From positions 1 to 33,077 of the forward strand of contig JAYENK010000035.1 in NCBI GenBank assembly GCA_034722035.1: 33,077 nucleotides of DNA, written 5' to 3'. The position numbers and the translations under genes are program-made. Below, piece by piece: positions 11,923-20,633 of the stretch. The notes beneath the pieces are model-generated. The model searched no databases. It saw nothing but the letters and a program-made list of their open reading frames with translations, and had not been told where the DNA came from. The stretch comes from JAYENK01 sp034722035. GTDB taxonomy: Bacteria > Patescibacteriota > Patescibacteriia > Patescibacteriales > UBA12075. Positions within the stretch are counted from its first letter, which is position 1; the number at the start of each line of letters is the position of its first letter.

Positions 11923-14841
11923 ATGAGCAAGAAAAATAAAGTAGAGAAAAATAAACAAGTTAGCCAAATTGCACAGGACGAGGAGACGGTTTTGGCTTTT
12001 TGGAATAAGGCCGAGATTTTTAAAAAATCAGTTGAAAAACCTGCTCAAAACGGGGACTATGTTTTTTATGATGGGCCACCGTTTGCAACCGGTTTACCGC
12101 ATTATGGACATATTGTTGCCAGTGTTATCAAGGACACGGTTCCGCGGTTTTGGACGATGAAGGGGTATAGGGTTGAGCGGAAATGGGGCTGGGATTGTCA
12201 TGGTTTGCCGATTGAAAATATTGTTGAAAAAGAAATGGGCACCAAAAGCAAGAAAGATATTGAAAAAATTGGCGTAGATAAATTTAACGAACTTTGTCGC
12301 TCAAAAGTGTTGGCTTATGTTGATGATTGGAAGAAAATTATTGCGAAATTAGGGCGTTGGGCTGACATGGAAAATGACTACAAAACAATGGATCTTGATT
12401 TTATGGAATCAGTTTGGCATGTTTTCAAAACAATGTATGAGCGTGATTTGATTTATAAAGGCTACCGCTCAATGCATATTTGTCCGCGTTGCGAAACTAC
12501 CCTGTCCCAATCAGAAGTGGCTGAAGGGTATCGGGACATAAAAGATTTATCAGTGATAGCGAAGTTTGAATTAATAGATGAGCCAGGTACTTTTGTTTTG
12601 GCTTGGACAACTACTCCTTGGACATTGATTGGTAATGTGGCTTTGGCGGTTGGTGAGGGTATTAAGTATCAAGTATTAAGTATTAAGGGTGATGACAACA
12701 AATTTATTGTGGCAAAAGATAGAGTGGCGGAGGTTTTAAATAATAAAGATTTTAAAGTTATAAAAGAGATAGAGGGCAAAGAATTAGTAGGATTAAAATA
12801 CAAATCATTGTTTAATTATTATTCTGAAGATAAAAGTTTAGAGAATAGAGAAAATGGTTGGAAAATTTATGCCGGTGATTTTGTTAGCACTGAAGAGGGA
12901 ACCGGAGTTGTTCATATCGCTCCGGCTTTTGGAGATGACGATATGGCCTTAGGCAAAGAATATAATTTGCCTTTTGTGCAACACTTGACTATGGATGGTA
13001 ATTTTAAAACAGAAGTAAAAGATTTTCCGGGATTAAATGTAAAACCAATTGATGATCACATGTCAACTGACATTGAGATTATTAAATATTTAGCGCATAA
13101 CAATTTATTGTTTCACAAAGAAAAATACGAACACAGCTATCCGCATTGTTGGCGTTGTGATACTCCTTTGATTAATTATGCAACCAGTTCTTGGTTTGTA
13201 AATGTTTTAAAAATCAAAAAACAGATACTAAAAAATGCAGAAGATATTAATTGGTCGCCAAATCATATAAAAAACGGTCGCTGGGGCAAGTGGCTGGAAG
13301 GCGCTAGGGACTGGTCAATTTCTCGGCAAAGATTTTGGGCAAGCGTGATGCCGATTTGGGAATGCGAGGGGACTTGTGATAATCGGGTTGTTGTAGGGTC
13401 AGTGGCTGAGCTAGAAAAGCTAAGCGGTACAAAAGTTGCTGATTTACATAAGCATATTGTTGATGAAATTACCTTTAAATGTGATAAATGTGGCAAAACA
13501 ATGAAACGTATTCCAGATGTGCTTGATACTTGGTTTGATTCTGGTTCAATGCCTTTTGCTCAGATGCATTATCCATTTGAAAACAAGGAAAAATTTGAAA
13601 ATAATTTTCCAGCTGAATTTATTGCGGAGGGAACCGATCAAACCAGATGTTGGTTTTATTATATGCATGTTTTGGCTAGCGGAAGTAGAAATACCAAAGC
13701 TTTTAATAATGTAATTGTGAACGGGATTGTTTTGGCTGAAGATGGTAAAAAAATGTCCAAGCGTTTACAAAATTATCCTGATCCAATACTTGTATTTGAT
13801 CGATATGGCGCTGACGCTCTGCGTTATTATTTACTCACTTCGCCGATAATGTTGGCGGATAATTTAAATTTTTCAGAGAAAGGAGTTAACGAAGCTTTAC
13901 GTAAAGTTATAATGATGCTTAATAATGTACAGAGATTTTATAAATTATTTGCTGATAATAATATTAAAAATGAAGCTAAGAGCAAACATATTTTAGATAA
14001 ATGGATTATTTATCGTCTTAAGCAATTAATTAAAACAGTAGGCGCGGAAATGAAAAACTATAATTTACCCAAAGCGAGTCGTCCAATTGTTGGTTTTATT
14101 GATGATTTGTCTACTTGGTACATTCGTCGTTCACGTGACCGCTTTAAAGGAGACGATAAAAAAGACAAGAAAAACGCTCTTAGTACGCTTGGCTTTGTTT
14201 TGCTTGAGCTATCAAAAGTAATGGCTCCATTTACTCCCTTTGTTGCTGAAAAAGTTTGGCAGAGTGTGAGCGGTTATGACTTTAAAGATAAAGATAAATC
14301 GGTTCATTTGGGAAAATGGCCGAAGGCGGGTGAGGTTGACAAAAAAGTAATCGAGGAAATGGCAGCCAGTCGAAAAATTGTTGAGTTGGCTTTAGCTGAG
14401 CGAGATAAAGCCGGAATTAAAGTGCGCCAGCCTCTGGCTGATATTAGCGTGGTTAGTCCCAAAACAGTAGCAATTAAAAACGCTTATATTGCTTTGATTA
14501 AAGACGAGGTAAATGTTAAAGCTGTCAAATTTAACGGAACGAGCGATGATGTTTCGGTTAAATTAAATACAGTATTAACCAAGGAGCTTGAGCAAGAAGG
14601 ACTTAAGCGAGAATTGGTACGTACTATCAACGCTTTTAGAAAGAAAATGGGCTTAAGTCTTTTAGACCGAGTAAATATAATCTATGATACTAGCGAGGGA
14701 TTAAAAACAGTTATAAATAAATTTGAAAAAGAAATCTTGAAAGAAACCCTGTCAATTAAATTTATTGAGAAAGACGAACCTGAAAATAAAAAAGTAAAAA
14801 TAAATAATTTTGAAATAACTTTAAAACTGGAAAAAATTTAA
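11923..14841 (+). CDS. ileS: Isoleucyl-tRNA synthetase
   Basis: A class Ia synthetase that charges tRNA-Ile and edits valine. Its 972 residues are normal. The HIGH site is PPFATGLPHYGHI (52-64), and the KMSKS loop reads KKMSKRLQNYPDP near residue 609. The CP1 editing domain is visible (AWTTTPWTLIGNVAL, about residue 227, and GVVHIAPAFGDDD). DVLDTWFDSGSMPFAQ and AEFIAEGTDQTRCWFYY identify it as IleRS rather than Val or Leu. The overall type resembles the eukaryote-like IleS2 form, which is often mupirocin-insensitive, although that is only family knowledge. There is no SD before the ATG. It heads a run with the thiolation enzyme and pilB. Its position right behind the branched-chain attenuator cluster is notable. 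Confidence 0.95.
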   Translation: MSKKNKVEKNKQVSQIAQDEETVLAFWNKAEIFKKSVEKPAQNGDYVFYDGPPFATGLPHYGHIVASVIKDTVPRFWTMKGYRVERKWGWDCHGLPIENIVEKEMGTKSKKDIEKIGVDKFNELCRSKVLAYVDDWKKIIAKLGRWADMENDYKTMDLDFMESVWHVFKTMYERDLIYKGYRSMHICPRCETTLSQSEVAEGYRDIKDLSVIAKFELIDEPGTFVLAWTTTPWTLIGNVALAVGEGIKYQVLSIKGDDNKFIVAKDRVAEVLNNKDFKVIKEIEGKELVGLKYKSLFNYYSEDKSLENRENGWKIYAGDFVSTEEGTGVVHIAPAFGDDDMALGKEYNLPFVQHLTMDGNFKTEVKDFPGLNVKPIDDHMSTDIEIIKYLAHNNLLFHKEKYEHSYPHCWRCDTPLINYATSSWFVNVLKIKKQILKNAEDINWSPNHIKNGRWGKWLEGARDWSISRQRFWASVMPIWECEGTCDNRVVVGSVAELEKLSGTKVADLHKHIVDEITFKCDKCGKTMKRIPDVLDTWFDSGSMPFAQMHYPFENKEKFENNFPAEFIAEGTDQTRCWFYYMHVLASGSRNTKAFNNVIVNGIVLAEDGKKMSKRLQNYPDPILVFDRYGADALRYYLLTSPIMLADNLNFSEKGVNEALRKVIMMLNNVQRFYKLFADNNIKNEAKSKHILDKWIIYRLKQLIKTVGAEMKNYNLPKASRPIVGFIDDLSTWYIRRSRDRFKGDDKKDKKNALSTLGFVLLELSKVMAPFTPFVAEKVWQSVSGYDFKDKDKSVHLGKWPKAGEVDKKVIEEMAASRKIVELALAERDKAGIKVRQPLADISVVSPKTVAIKNAYIALIKDEVNVKAVKFNGTSDDVSVKLNTVLTKELEQEGLKRELVRTINAFRKKMGLSLLDRVNIIYDTSEGLKTVINKFEKEILKETLSIKFIEKDEPENKKVKINNFEITLKLEKI

Positions 14842-14856
14842 TTTTTTTAAATTTAT

Positions 14857-15867
14857 ATGAAAACGGTAAAAGCTTTATTATTATTTTCCGGTGGACTGGA
14901 TTCAAGTTTGGCCGCAAAATTGCTTACTGAACAGGGCGTTGACACGACCGCGCTTTGTTTTGTCAGCAATTTTTTTAATGCGGAAAAAGCCAAAGAAATG
15001 GCTGAAAAATTAAATTTTAAATTGCGAATCGAGAATATTTCAGAAGACGAGCTTAATTTGGTAAAAAATCCGCCAAACGGATATGGCAAAAATATGAATC
15101 CTTGTATTGATTGTCATACGATGATGATAAAAAAAGCCGGTGAAATTGCTAAGGGCGAGGGTTTTGATTTTATCGCGACCGGTGAAGTTCTCGGACAGCG
15201 TCCTTTTTCGCAAAACCGGCAAGCGCTTATGCGAGTAGCCGAGTTGGCCGGAGTAGAAGTTTTGCGTCCCTTGTCTGCCAAAAACCTGGAAGAGACCGAA
15301 ATTGAAAAGAAGGGTTTGGTTCGACGCGGACCGCTAAAGGCCATTAAAGGCAGGCAGAGAGAAGCGCAATTAGCGCTAGCGAAACGTTTTAAAATAAAAG
15401 ATTTTCCTTCCCCTAGCGGTGGATGTATTTTAACTGACCAAAAGTACTCAGAACGATTTATGAAAATGCTGGATTATTGGCCTAAGTGCGGCGTCGATGA
15501 TGTGTCTTTATTGTCCTTAGGACGAGTTTTTTGGTTGAACGATAAAAGTAACAATAAAATTTTATTAATTATTGGTCGCAATCATGAAGAAAATGAAGCA
15601 TTAAAAAAATTAGCCAAAAAGGGTGACATTATGGTAGAATTAAAAGAGATTAATGGACCAACCGCTCTTATCAGAGGAGGATACGTTTTTGAATTAAAAA
15701 ATAAAGAATTTGAATTGGATATTCCCGAAAAACTTAAGATGAGTGTATTAAATTTACCGGAAATAAAAGAAAGCAGCCAAATATTTAATATTGCGGCTAA
15801 AATGACCGGATATTATTCCCTTAAGGCGCGAAATAAAAAAGTTAAACTAATTTTTAAGATTATATAA
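14857..15867 (+). CDS. PP-loop tRNA thiouridine synthase-like protein
   Basis: This is a 336-residue protein with an adenylation PP-loop, SGGLDSS (11-17), close to ThiI/MnmA-type sulphur transferases that activate a tRNA uridine with ATP. Candidate catalytic cysteines are Cys83 and Cys86 in NPCIDCHTMM and Cys190 in SPSGGCILTD. IATGEVLGQRPFSQ is another conserved element. The C-terminal 130 residues (IGRNHEENEALKKLAKKGDIMVEL and onwards) look like the NFACT-R-like RNA-binding domain attached to this subgroup. Exact target (s4U8 or s2U34) cannot be decided from sequence. It starts 15 bp after ileS and ends 1 bp before pilB, so the three are probably cotranscribed. Confidence 0.8.
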   Translation: MKTVKALLLFSGGLDSSLAAKLLTEQGVDTTALCFVSNFFNAEKAKEMAEKLNFKLRIENISEDELNLVKNPPNGYGKNMNPCIDCHTMMIKKAGEIAKGEGFDFIATGEVLGQRPFSQNRQALMRVAELAGVEVLRPLSAKNLEETEIEKKGLVRRGPLKAIKGRQREAQLALAKRFKIKDFPSPSGGCILTDQKYSERFMKMLDYWPKCGVDDVSLLSLGRVFWLNDKSNNKILLIIGRNHEENEALKKLAKKGDIMVELKEINGPTALIRGGYVFELKNKEFELDIPEKLKMSVLNLPEIKESSQIFNIAAKMTGYYSLKARNKKVKLIFKII

Positions 15868-15868
15868 T

Positions 15869-17050
15869 ATGAATATAGGTAATACTAACACACAAAACAT
15901 TAAAGTTGACATAGTTAAAATTGTTGACGGTATATTTAAAGATGCGGTTGATGCTAACGCCAGTGATATTCATATTGAGCCGACCAGTACGGGGATGATG
16001 CTTCGTCATCGCGTTGATGGAGCGCTTAAGGTTGTCTCTCAAGGAGACAAAATTGTTAATGGCTATATTGTTGCTCGTATTAAAATAATGGCTGGCATCG
16101 AAACTACCGGAAAGCCTCGTCCACTAGAAGGTAATATTAAATTTACTTTGGGAGATAATTGGGTCGATTTACGTGTGTCTATTTTTCCGACCAATTATGG
16201 CGAGAGTGTAGTTATTCGTATTCTTGAGAGCAATAAATTTTTTGATGATTTTAGCGAGCTTGGATTTTTTGATGATCAAGTTAATATTTTAAATGAAGTC
16301 ATTAAACGTCCTTATGGCTTAGTGCTTGTTACTGGTCCTAACGGCAGTGGTAAATCAACTACCTTGTTTACAATGTTAAATCGTTTGAATAAGCCGCAAA
16401 AAAGTTTGGTGACGTTAGAAGATCCAATTGAGCGTAAAATTGAAAGAGTGAGACAGACCAATATCGACCCGAATATTAATCTTACTTTTGCCAATGGTCT
16501 TAGATATCTTTTGCGCCAGGATCCGGATGTAATTATGGTCGGTGAAATTCGTGATAAAGAAACGGCGCAAATTGCCGTGCAGGCGGCTATTACCGGGCAT
16601 TTGGTTTTGGCCACTATCCATACCAATAACGCGGCCGGTGCGATCGTGCGTTTGCTTAATATGGGAATAGAGCCTTTTTTGTTGTCATCGGCGCTCAAGT
16701 TTGTTTCCGCGCAAAGGTTAGCTCGGGTTAATTGTGAGGCTTGCAAAGAAACATATGAGCCGCCGAAGCAATTATTAGAGCGTTTGAACGCACCGCAGAG
16801 CATAAAGTTCTATCATTCTCTTGGCTGTGATAAATGTAATCAGGATGGCGTTTTCGGGCGGCAGGGCGTGCATGAAATATTAACAATAACCAAAACAATT
16901 AAAAATTTAATATTGGAAAAACCGACTGACGAACAAATCAATAAGGTTGCGATTAAAGAGGAGGATATGACAATGTTAAAACAGGCTGCCTTGCAAAAAG
17001 TTTATGAAGGAACAATAAGCATCGAAGAGGCGATTAGATTGGCGGAATAA
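15869..17050 (+). CDS. pilB: Type IV pilus assembly ATPase, short PilB/GspE form
   Basis: A cytoplasmic hexameric ATPase that powers pilus extension. The visible motifs are DASDIHIEPTSTGMMLRHRVDG (the N2 domain start), Walker A GPNGSGKST (156-164), the Asp box LEDPIE, Walker B LRQDPDVIMVGEIRDKETA, and the His box GHLVLATIHTNNA. A tetracysteine zinc site, CEAC and CDKC, is near residues 290-328. Its 393 residues are shorter than the usual 550 or so, because the N-terminal N1 (MshEN) domain is absent. That is common in Patescibacteria. The ATG follows the preceding stop by 1 bp, without SD. Confidence 0.9.
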   Translation: MNIGNTNTQNIKVDIVKIVDGIFKDAVDANASDIHIEPTSTGMMLRHRVDGALKVVSQGDKIVNGYIVARIKIMAGIETTGKPRPLEGNIKFTLGDNWVDLRVSIFPTNYGESVVIRILESNKFFDDFSELGFFDDQVNILNEVIKRPYGLVLVTGPNGSGKSTTLFTMLNRLNKPQKSLVTLEDPIERKIERVRQTNIDPNINLTFANGLRYLLRQDPDVIMVGEIRDKETAQIAVQAAITGHLVLATIHTNNAAGAIVRLLNMGIEPFLLSSALKFVSAQRLARVNCEACKETYEPPKQLLERLNAPQSIKFYHSLGCDKCNQDGVFGRQGVHEILTITKTIKNLILEKPTDEQINKVAIKEEDMTMLKQAALQKVYEGTISIEEAIRLAE

Positions 17051-17102
17051 GCTTCAATTAAAAATTAAAAATTAATAATTTTAGGTTTTAAAAATAATTT
17101 TT

Positions 17103-17138
17103 AATTCTTAATTTAATTCTTAATTTAATTCTTAATTT
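17103..17138. repeat. Three tandem copies of a 12-bp A/T unit
   Basis: AATTCTTAATTT occurs three times head to tail with no mismatch, between pilB and lemA. It is preceded by a partly complementary A-rich stretch (17055-17080), so the transcript can fold into a weak A-U hairpin. Confidence 0.8.
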
Positions 17139-17144
17139 AAATAA

Positions 17145-17708
17145 ATGGAAATTGGATTGATTATTTTAGGAGTAATAGTTGTGCTTGCCGGCATTACTAT
17201 TACGATGTACAATTCTTTAATTCGTTTGAAAAATAGAGTTGAAGAAGCTTGGAGTGATATCGATGTTCAGCTTAAGCGCCGCTATGATCTTATTCCCAAT
17301 TTGATTGAAACGGTAAAGGGTTATGCCAAGCACGAGAGCGGTACTTTGGAAAAAGTAACAAGCGCCCGGACCGCTGCCATGGCCGCGCAGGGTGAGGGGA
17401 ACGCGAAGAAGCAGGCTGAAGCGGAAAATATGCTTTCGTCTACCCTTAAATCTATTTTTGCCCTCAGTGAAAATTACCCGAATCTTAAGGCAAACACAAA
17501 TTTTCTTGAACTTCAAAAGGAACTTTCTGACACCGAAAACAAAATTCAGGCTAGCCGACGCTTTTATAACGGCAATGTTCGTGATTTTAATATCAAGCTG
17601 GAAGTATTTCCAACCAACATAATCGGCAATATGCTTGGCTTCAAATCACGCGATTATTTTGAGATTGAAGATGAGGCGGAGAGGGAGAATATTGAGGTTA
17701 AGTTTTAA
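17145..17708 (+). CDS. LemA family protein
   Basis: This is a 187-residue protein with one N-terminal membrane helix (residues 2-20) and a long helical bundle. Family signatures are present: YNSLIRLKNRVEEAWSDIDVQLKRRYDLIPNLIETVKGYAKHE, split by a typical ALSENYPNLKAN and the ending RRFYNGNVRDFNIKLEVFPTNIIGNMLGF. The function of LemA is unsettled. It is often found beside a membrane metalloprotease, and here HtpX follows after 52 bp, so a role in membrane-protein quality control is inferred. The usual TPM-domain partner is not seen. Confidence 0.9.
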   Translation: MEIGLIILGVIVVLAGITITMYNSLIRLKNRVEEAWSDIDVQLKRRYDLIPNLIETVKGYAKHESGTLEKVTSARTAAMAAQGEGNAKKQAEAENMLSSTLKSIFALSENYPNLKANTNFLELQKELSDTENKIQASRRFYNGNVRDFNIKLEVFPTNIIGNMLGFKSRDYFEIEDEAERENIEVKF

Positions 17709-17718
17709 ATTGTATAAT

Positions 17719-17753
17719 ACGAATCCGCGAATGAATGCGAATGACACGAATTC
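17719..17753. repeat. Dispersed intergenic repeat with GAAT/ATTC units, copy 1
   Basis: The segment is built of CGAAT and GCGAAT units and includes AATGCGAAT (17734-17742). The reverse complement of this 9-mer occurs at both ends of the repeat at 23831-23884. Both copies lie in short intergenic spacers. Confidence 0.55.
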
Positions 17754-17760
17754 TTGAATT

Positions 17761-18681
17761 ATGTCTACTCTGTACACTCATTCTGACTTAAACAAACGGA
17801 AAACTTGGTTTTTGTTATCCGGTTTTTTTGTTTTTATTATGATTATTGCCTATGTTTTTTCTGAGGCTATGGGAAGCTCGGCAGTGCTTTATTTTGCCGT
17901 TGCTTTTAGTGTTATTTCCAGTTTTATCAGTTATTGGTATTCGGATAAAATTGTTTTGGCAATGTCTAGCGCAAAACAAATTAAGTTTGATGACAATAAA
18001 GAATTGTATCGATTGGTGGAAAATCTTTGCATTACGGCCGGCTTGCCTCTTCCCAAAATTTATATTATCAATGATACTGCTCCGAATGCTTTTGCGACCG
18101 GGCGAGACGCGGAGCATGCGGTTATAGCTGTGACCACCGGTTTGTTGCAGAAACTCGAACGCAGCGAACTGGAGGGAGTGATTGCGCACGAGCTTTCTCA
18201 TATTGGGAATCGGGATATTCTTTTGGCTACAATCGTAACGGTGCTTGTGGGCGTGGTGGTTTTGATGGCAGATTGGTTTCGGCGTTGGACTTTTTGGGGC
18301 GGCGGACGGCGCCGCAGTGACAAAGGAAATCAACTTCAATTAATTATTATTATTTTAGCGCTAGTGTTGTCAATATTGGCACCGTTTTTTGCTTATATGA
18401 TGCAATTTGCGATTTCGCGCAAACGGGAGTTTGCGGCGGATGCGGACGGAGCCTTATTAACACGCTACCCAGAAGGCTTGGCTCGGGCGCTTGAGAAGAT
18501 TTCTGCCGACAAAGAACCCTTGGAAGCGGCCAATCGCGCTACTGCCCATCTTTATATTTCTTCCCCCTTTGAAGGAAAACGCGATAAGCGGGATAAAAAA
18601 AGTTTTTTTAAAAAAGCTTTCATGACTCATCCACCGGTAGTTGAAAGAGTGGCAAATTTAAGAGGGATGAAAGTTAATTAA
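17761..18681 (+). CDS. htpX: HtpX-like membrane zinc metalloprotease (M48)
   Basis: This is a 306-residue integral membrane protease for damaged membrane proteins. Two N-terminal helices (residues 16-34 and 41-59) precede the catalytic HELSH (143-147). Two further helices (about 156-172 and 193-219) follow, and the third zinc ligand is in REFAADADG. It ends THPPVVERVANLR, typical of HtpX. The length is normal. It is paired with lemA upstream, with a repeat-containing 52-bp spacer holding a TATAAT at 17712-17717. The start ATG has no SD. Confidence 0.92.
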   Translation: MSTLYTHSDLNKRKTWFLLSGFFVFIMIIAYVFSEAMGSSAVLYFAVAFSVISSFISYWYSDKIVLAMSSAKQIKFDDNKELYRLVENLCITAGLPLPKIYIINDTAPNAFATGRDAEHAVIAVTTGLLQKLERSELEGVIAHELSHIGNRDILLATIVTVLVGVVVLMADWFRRWTFWGGGRRRSDKGNQLQLIIIILALVLSILAPFFAYMMQFAISRKREFAADADGALLTRYPEGLARALEKISADKEPLEAANRATAHLYISSPFEGKRDKRDKKSFFKKAFMTHPPVVERVANLRGMKVN

Positions 18682-18700
18682 AAGCTAAGATTTATTATAT

Positions 18701-19084
18701 ATGAAAAGATATTTAGGTATAGATTGGGGAGAAACACGAATTGGGCTCGCGAGCGGGGATTCGGAGAGTTTGATGGCTTTGCCGTATAAGACGGTAGCTT
18801 CTGTGGACGTGATTGAAGACATTATCAAAGTAGAAGAAATAGATGAAATCATAATTGGCGAACCCAAAAGAATGACTGGTGAGAATAATGATAATAAAAA
18901 ATATTTAGATTTTGTCGCGCGACTTGAGTTCCAGTTTAAAATTCCGGTTCATATGATTGATGAAAGATTAACCAGTTTGGCCGCTGACAATTTAACTCAG
19001 CACGAGAAGCAAGGGGCGGACAGAGATAGTGTGGCTGCGATGTTGATTTTGCAAAGTTATTTTGATCAACAACAGCATGAATAA
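18701..19084 (+). CDS. ruvX: RuvX/YqgF family nuclease
   Basis: This is a 127-residue RNase H-fold protein. YLGIDWGETRIGLA (4-17) supplies the first catalytic Asp8, IIIGEPKRMTGEN the second element, and DERLTSLAA plus DRDSVAAMLILQSY the last acidic residues. By family knowledge it processes the 5' end of pre-16S rRNA (YqgF) or resolves Holliday junctions. Both roles have been proposed. It lies 19 bp after htpX, and recO begins inside its last codons. Confidence 0.9.
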   Translation: MKRYLGIDWGETRIGLASGDSESLMALPYKTVASVDVIEDIIKVEEIDEIIIGEPKRMTGENNDNKKYLDFVARLEFQFKIPVHMIDERLTSLAADNLTQHEKQGADRDSVAAMLILQSYFDQQQHE

Positions 19085-19787
19085 GACTTATTTTTTAAAG
19101 GGGATAATTTTAAATCGCCGTCCTTTGCGTGAGCGCGATAGTCAAGTTTTTGTTTATACGGATCGTTCTGGTTATCTGGATTTGGTAGTGCGCGGTACGC
19201 AGGATATAAAATCAAAATTAGCCGGTCATATTGAACCTTTTAATCAGATTGATATGATGGTGATCAAGGGTAAGAAGTGGGATTATTTGGGAGCTGTTAC
19301 CGCCAAAAACGTATTTAAAAATTTAAAGAATAATTCCGATAAGCTTCTTTACTCCGGAGAACTGTTTCGTTATTTAATTCAGTTAATCAAGCCTGGAATT
19401 AGTGATGAATATATTTATAGTTTAATTTTAGAATATCTGGTTTTAGTTGATAATAAAAAATTAACAGTTTCGCCGGAATATTTATCACGTTTAGCGCTTC
19501 TAAAAATTATCTCTCATTTAGGACATCAGCCGATGTTAGGCGCCTGCGTACTTTGCGGTAAAAAAGGAATAAGCAAAAAAATAAGATTTAATCCGGAAAA
19601 AAATGGAATCATTTGCGCCTCTTGCTATGATTCAAGTTATTCTTTTGCAGTTTCATTGGAGACTGTAAACCAGTTAAAAGAAAATATCAAATTGTCATTG
19701 AGTAATATTATCAATATAAAAATCAATAAAAACATTGAGCAAGAAAGCACAAAAATAATAGATGCTTTTTATAAATATAATTTTTAG
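19077..19787 (+). CDS. recO: DNA repair protein RecO
   Basis: RecO loads RecA onto SSB-coated gaps with RecR. The N-terminal OB domain is visible as FLKGIILNRRPLRERDSQVFVYTDRSGYLDLVVRG, and the C-terminal helical domain carries a four-Cys zinc site: CVLCGKKG and CASCYDSS. From ATG 19077 it has 236 residues, the expected length. An earlier ATG at 19062 would add five residues inside ruvX, but 19077 (MNKTYFLKG) fits the family start better. It overlaps ruvX by 8 bp, implying coupled translation. Confidence 0.88.
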   Translation: MNKTYFLKGIILNRRPLRERDSQVFVYTDRSGYLDLVVRGTQDIKSKLAGHIEPFNQIDMMVIKGKKWDYLGAVTAKNVFKNLKNNSDKLLYSGELFRYLIQLIKPGISDEYIYSLILEYLVLVDNKKLTVSPEYLSRLALLKIISHLGHQPMLGACVLCGKKGISKKIRFNPEKNGIICASCYDSSYSFAVSLETVNQLKENIKLSLSNIINIKINKNIEQESTKIIDAFYKYNF

Positions 19788-19865
19788 AGTTTTATCATTG
19801 ACAGTTCAGATTATTTCAATTAATGTATCGTTTTATTTTTAAAAAATTTGAAAAAAATAGATAAA

Positions 19866-19907
19866 TTGTGTTATACTGTTGACACAAGCAGAAAATGTTA
19901 TTAATAT
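19866..19907 (+). promoter_or_regulatory. hicBA promoter with inverted-repeat operator
   Basis: TTGACA (19879-19884) and TAATAT (19902-19907) are separated by 17 bp. An inverted repeat, TTGTGT-N10-ACACAA (19866-19887), overlaps the -35 box and is a good candidate for autoregulation by HicB. Confidence 0.55.
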
Positions 19908-19932
19908 GTAATATTATTATAAATATTATTTT

Positions 19933-20268
19933 ATGCGTAAATACATATACAATATAGCTAATTTGATCAGAAAAATTGGGTTTGATTTAAATGAAAGAAA
20001 TGATAAGCGCGTGATTGCGATGCAGAAAGAAATTTCTAAAATTGAAAAAATTGAATTTAAAATTGAGCAGTATCCTGACGGTTCATGGACGGCAGAATCA
20101 ATAAATATTGATGGTATTATTACCGGAGGAAAAACTACCAAAAATATATCAGTGACCATAAAGGACGCGGTTTTTACTTATTTTGAAATACCGTCTTATC
20201 TTTGTGCTGATGTATTATTAAAAGGGGATAATGAGCCAGTCACATTAACTCAAAGCGTATATGCCTAG
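19933..20268 (+). CDS. hicB: HicB-like antitoxin
   Basis: This is a 111-residue protein. The central section IEFKIEQYPDGSWTAESINIDGIITGGKTTKNISVTIKDAVFTYF matches the partially degraded RNase H-like fold of HicB antitoxins (a sheet with the PDG-W-A pattern and a following helix). The C-terminus is short and lacks a clear helix-turn-helix, so DNA binding may use the N-terminal extension (MRKYIYNIANLIRKIGFDLN). It overlaps hicA by 8 bp. Antitoxin-first order is less common than hicA-hicB but known. Confidence 0.75.
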   Translation: MRKYIYNIANLIRKIGFDLNERNDKRVIAMQKEISKIEKIEFKIEQYPDGSWTAESINIDGIITGGKTTKNISVTIKDAVFTYFEIPSYLCADVLLKGDNEPVTLTQSVYA

Positions 20269-20500
20269 TCGAAGTTTTTCAGGAGTTACGCAAGCTCAAT
20301 GGGAGAGAGCTTGTTTTAAATTAGGCTTAAGTGTAGATAAAAAGTCGGGAAAAGGAAGTCATATTCTTGTAAAACATCCAAGTACGAATCATAAATATAC
20401 AATTCAGAAAAATTTACATAAATTTATAAATATAAAGATATTTAAGAAATTGCTTGAATGGGGTTTTGACGAAGAAAGTATTTGGAATGCGTTAAATTAA
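20261..20500 (+). CDS. hicA: HicA-like mRNA interferase toxin
   Basis: This is a 79-residue dsRNA-binding-fold toxin that cleaves mRNA. Signature: a helix with WERACFKLGLSVDKKSGKGS, then HILVKHP with the catalytic His34, then the strand KYTIQKN. The C-terminal helix (LLEWGFDEESIWNALN) is slightly longer than usual. The ATG lies inside the last codons of the antitoxin gene, so both are translated together from one transcript. Confidence 0.82.
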   Translation: MPSRSFSGVTQAQWERACFKLGLSVDKKSGKGSHILVKHPSTNHKYTIQKNLHKFINIKIFKKLLEWGFDEESIWNALN

Positions 20501-20540
20501 ATATAATCTTTAATCTATTATTTAATATTTATACCTTTTT

Positions 20541-20603
20541 CCCCTGGATTCCCTTTCCTCGTGGAGTTTATCCCCTTGAAGAAGGGGGCTCGCCGGGAAT
20601 GAC
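20541..20603. repeat. Imperfect palindromic intergenic repeat (GGATTCCC...GGGAATGAC type)
   Basis: GGATTCCC at the left end is complementary to GGGAAT at the right end, with an inner hairpin CCCCTT-GAAG-AAGGGG. It is far more GC-rich than the flanks and resembles the widespread GGGAATGACA-type mobile or REP-like intergenic repeats. It lies between hicA and aspS. Confidence 0.6.
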
Positions 20604-20633
20604 AAGGAAAAAAATTATAAATTAAAATATATT

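Noticed and set aside
17103..17138. CRISPR-like array
   Set aside because: The 12-bp copies are directly joined without spacers. No CRISPR repeats or cas genes were seen anywhere in the window.
19062..19076. RecO start at ATG 19062
   Set aside because: It would add five residues before the conserved start and lies deeper in ruvX. ATG 19077 fits the family alignment better.
1005..20312. The 12-mer AGAGAGCTTGTT at about 1000, 4265 and 20304
   Set aside because: One copy is within hicA coding sequence and the flanks differ, so coincidence in A/T-rich DNA is likely.
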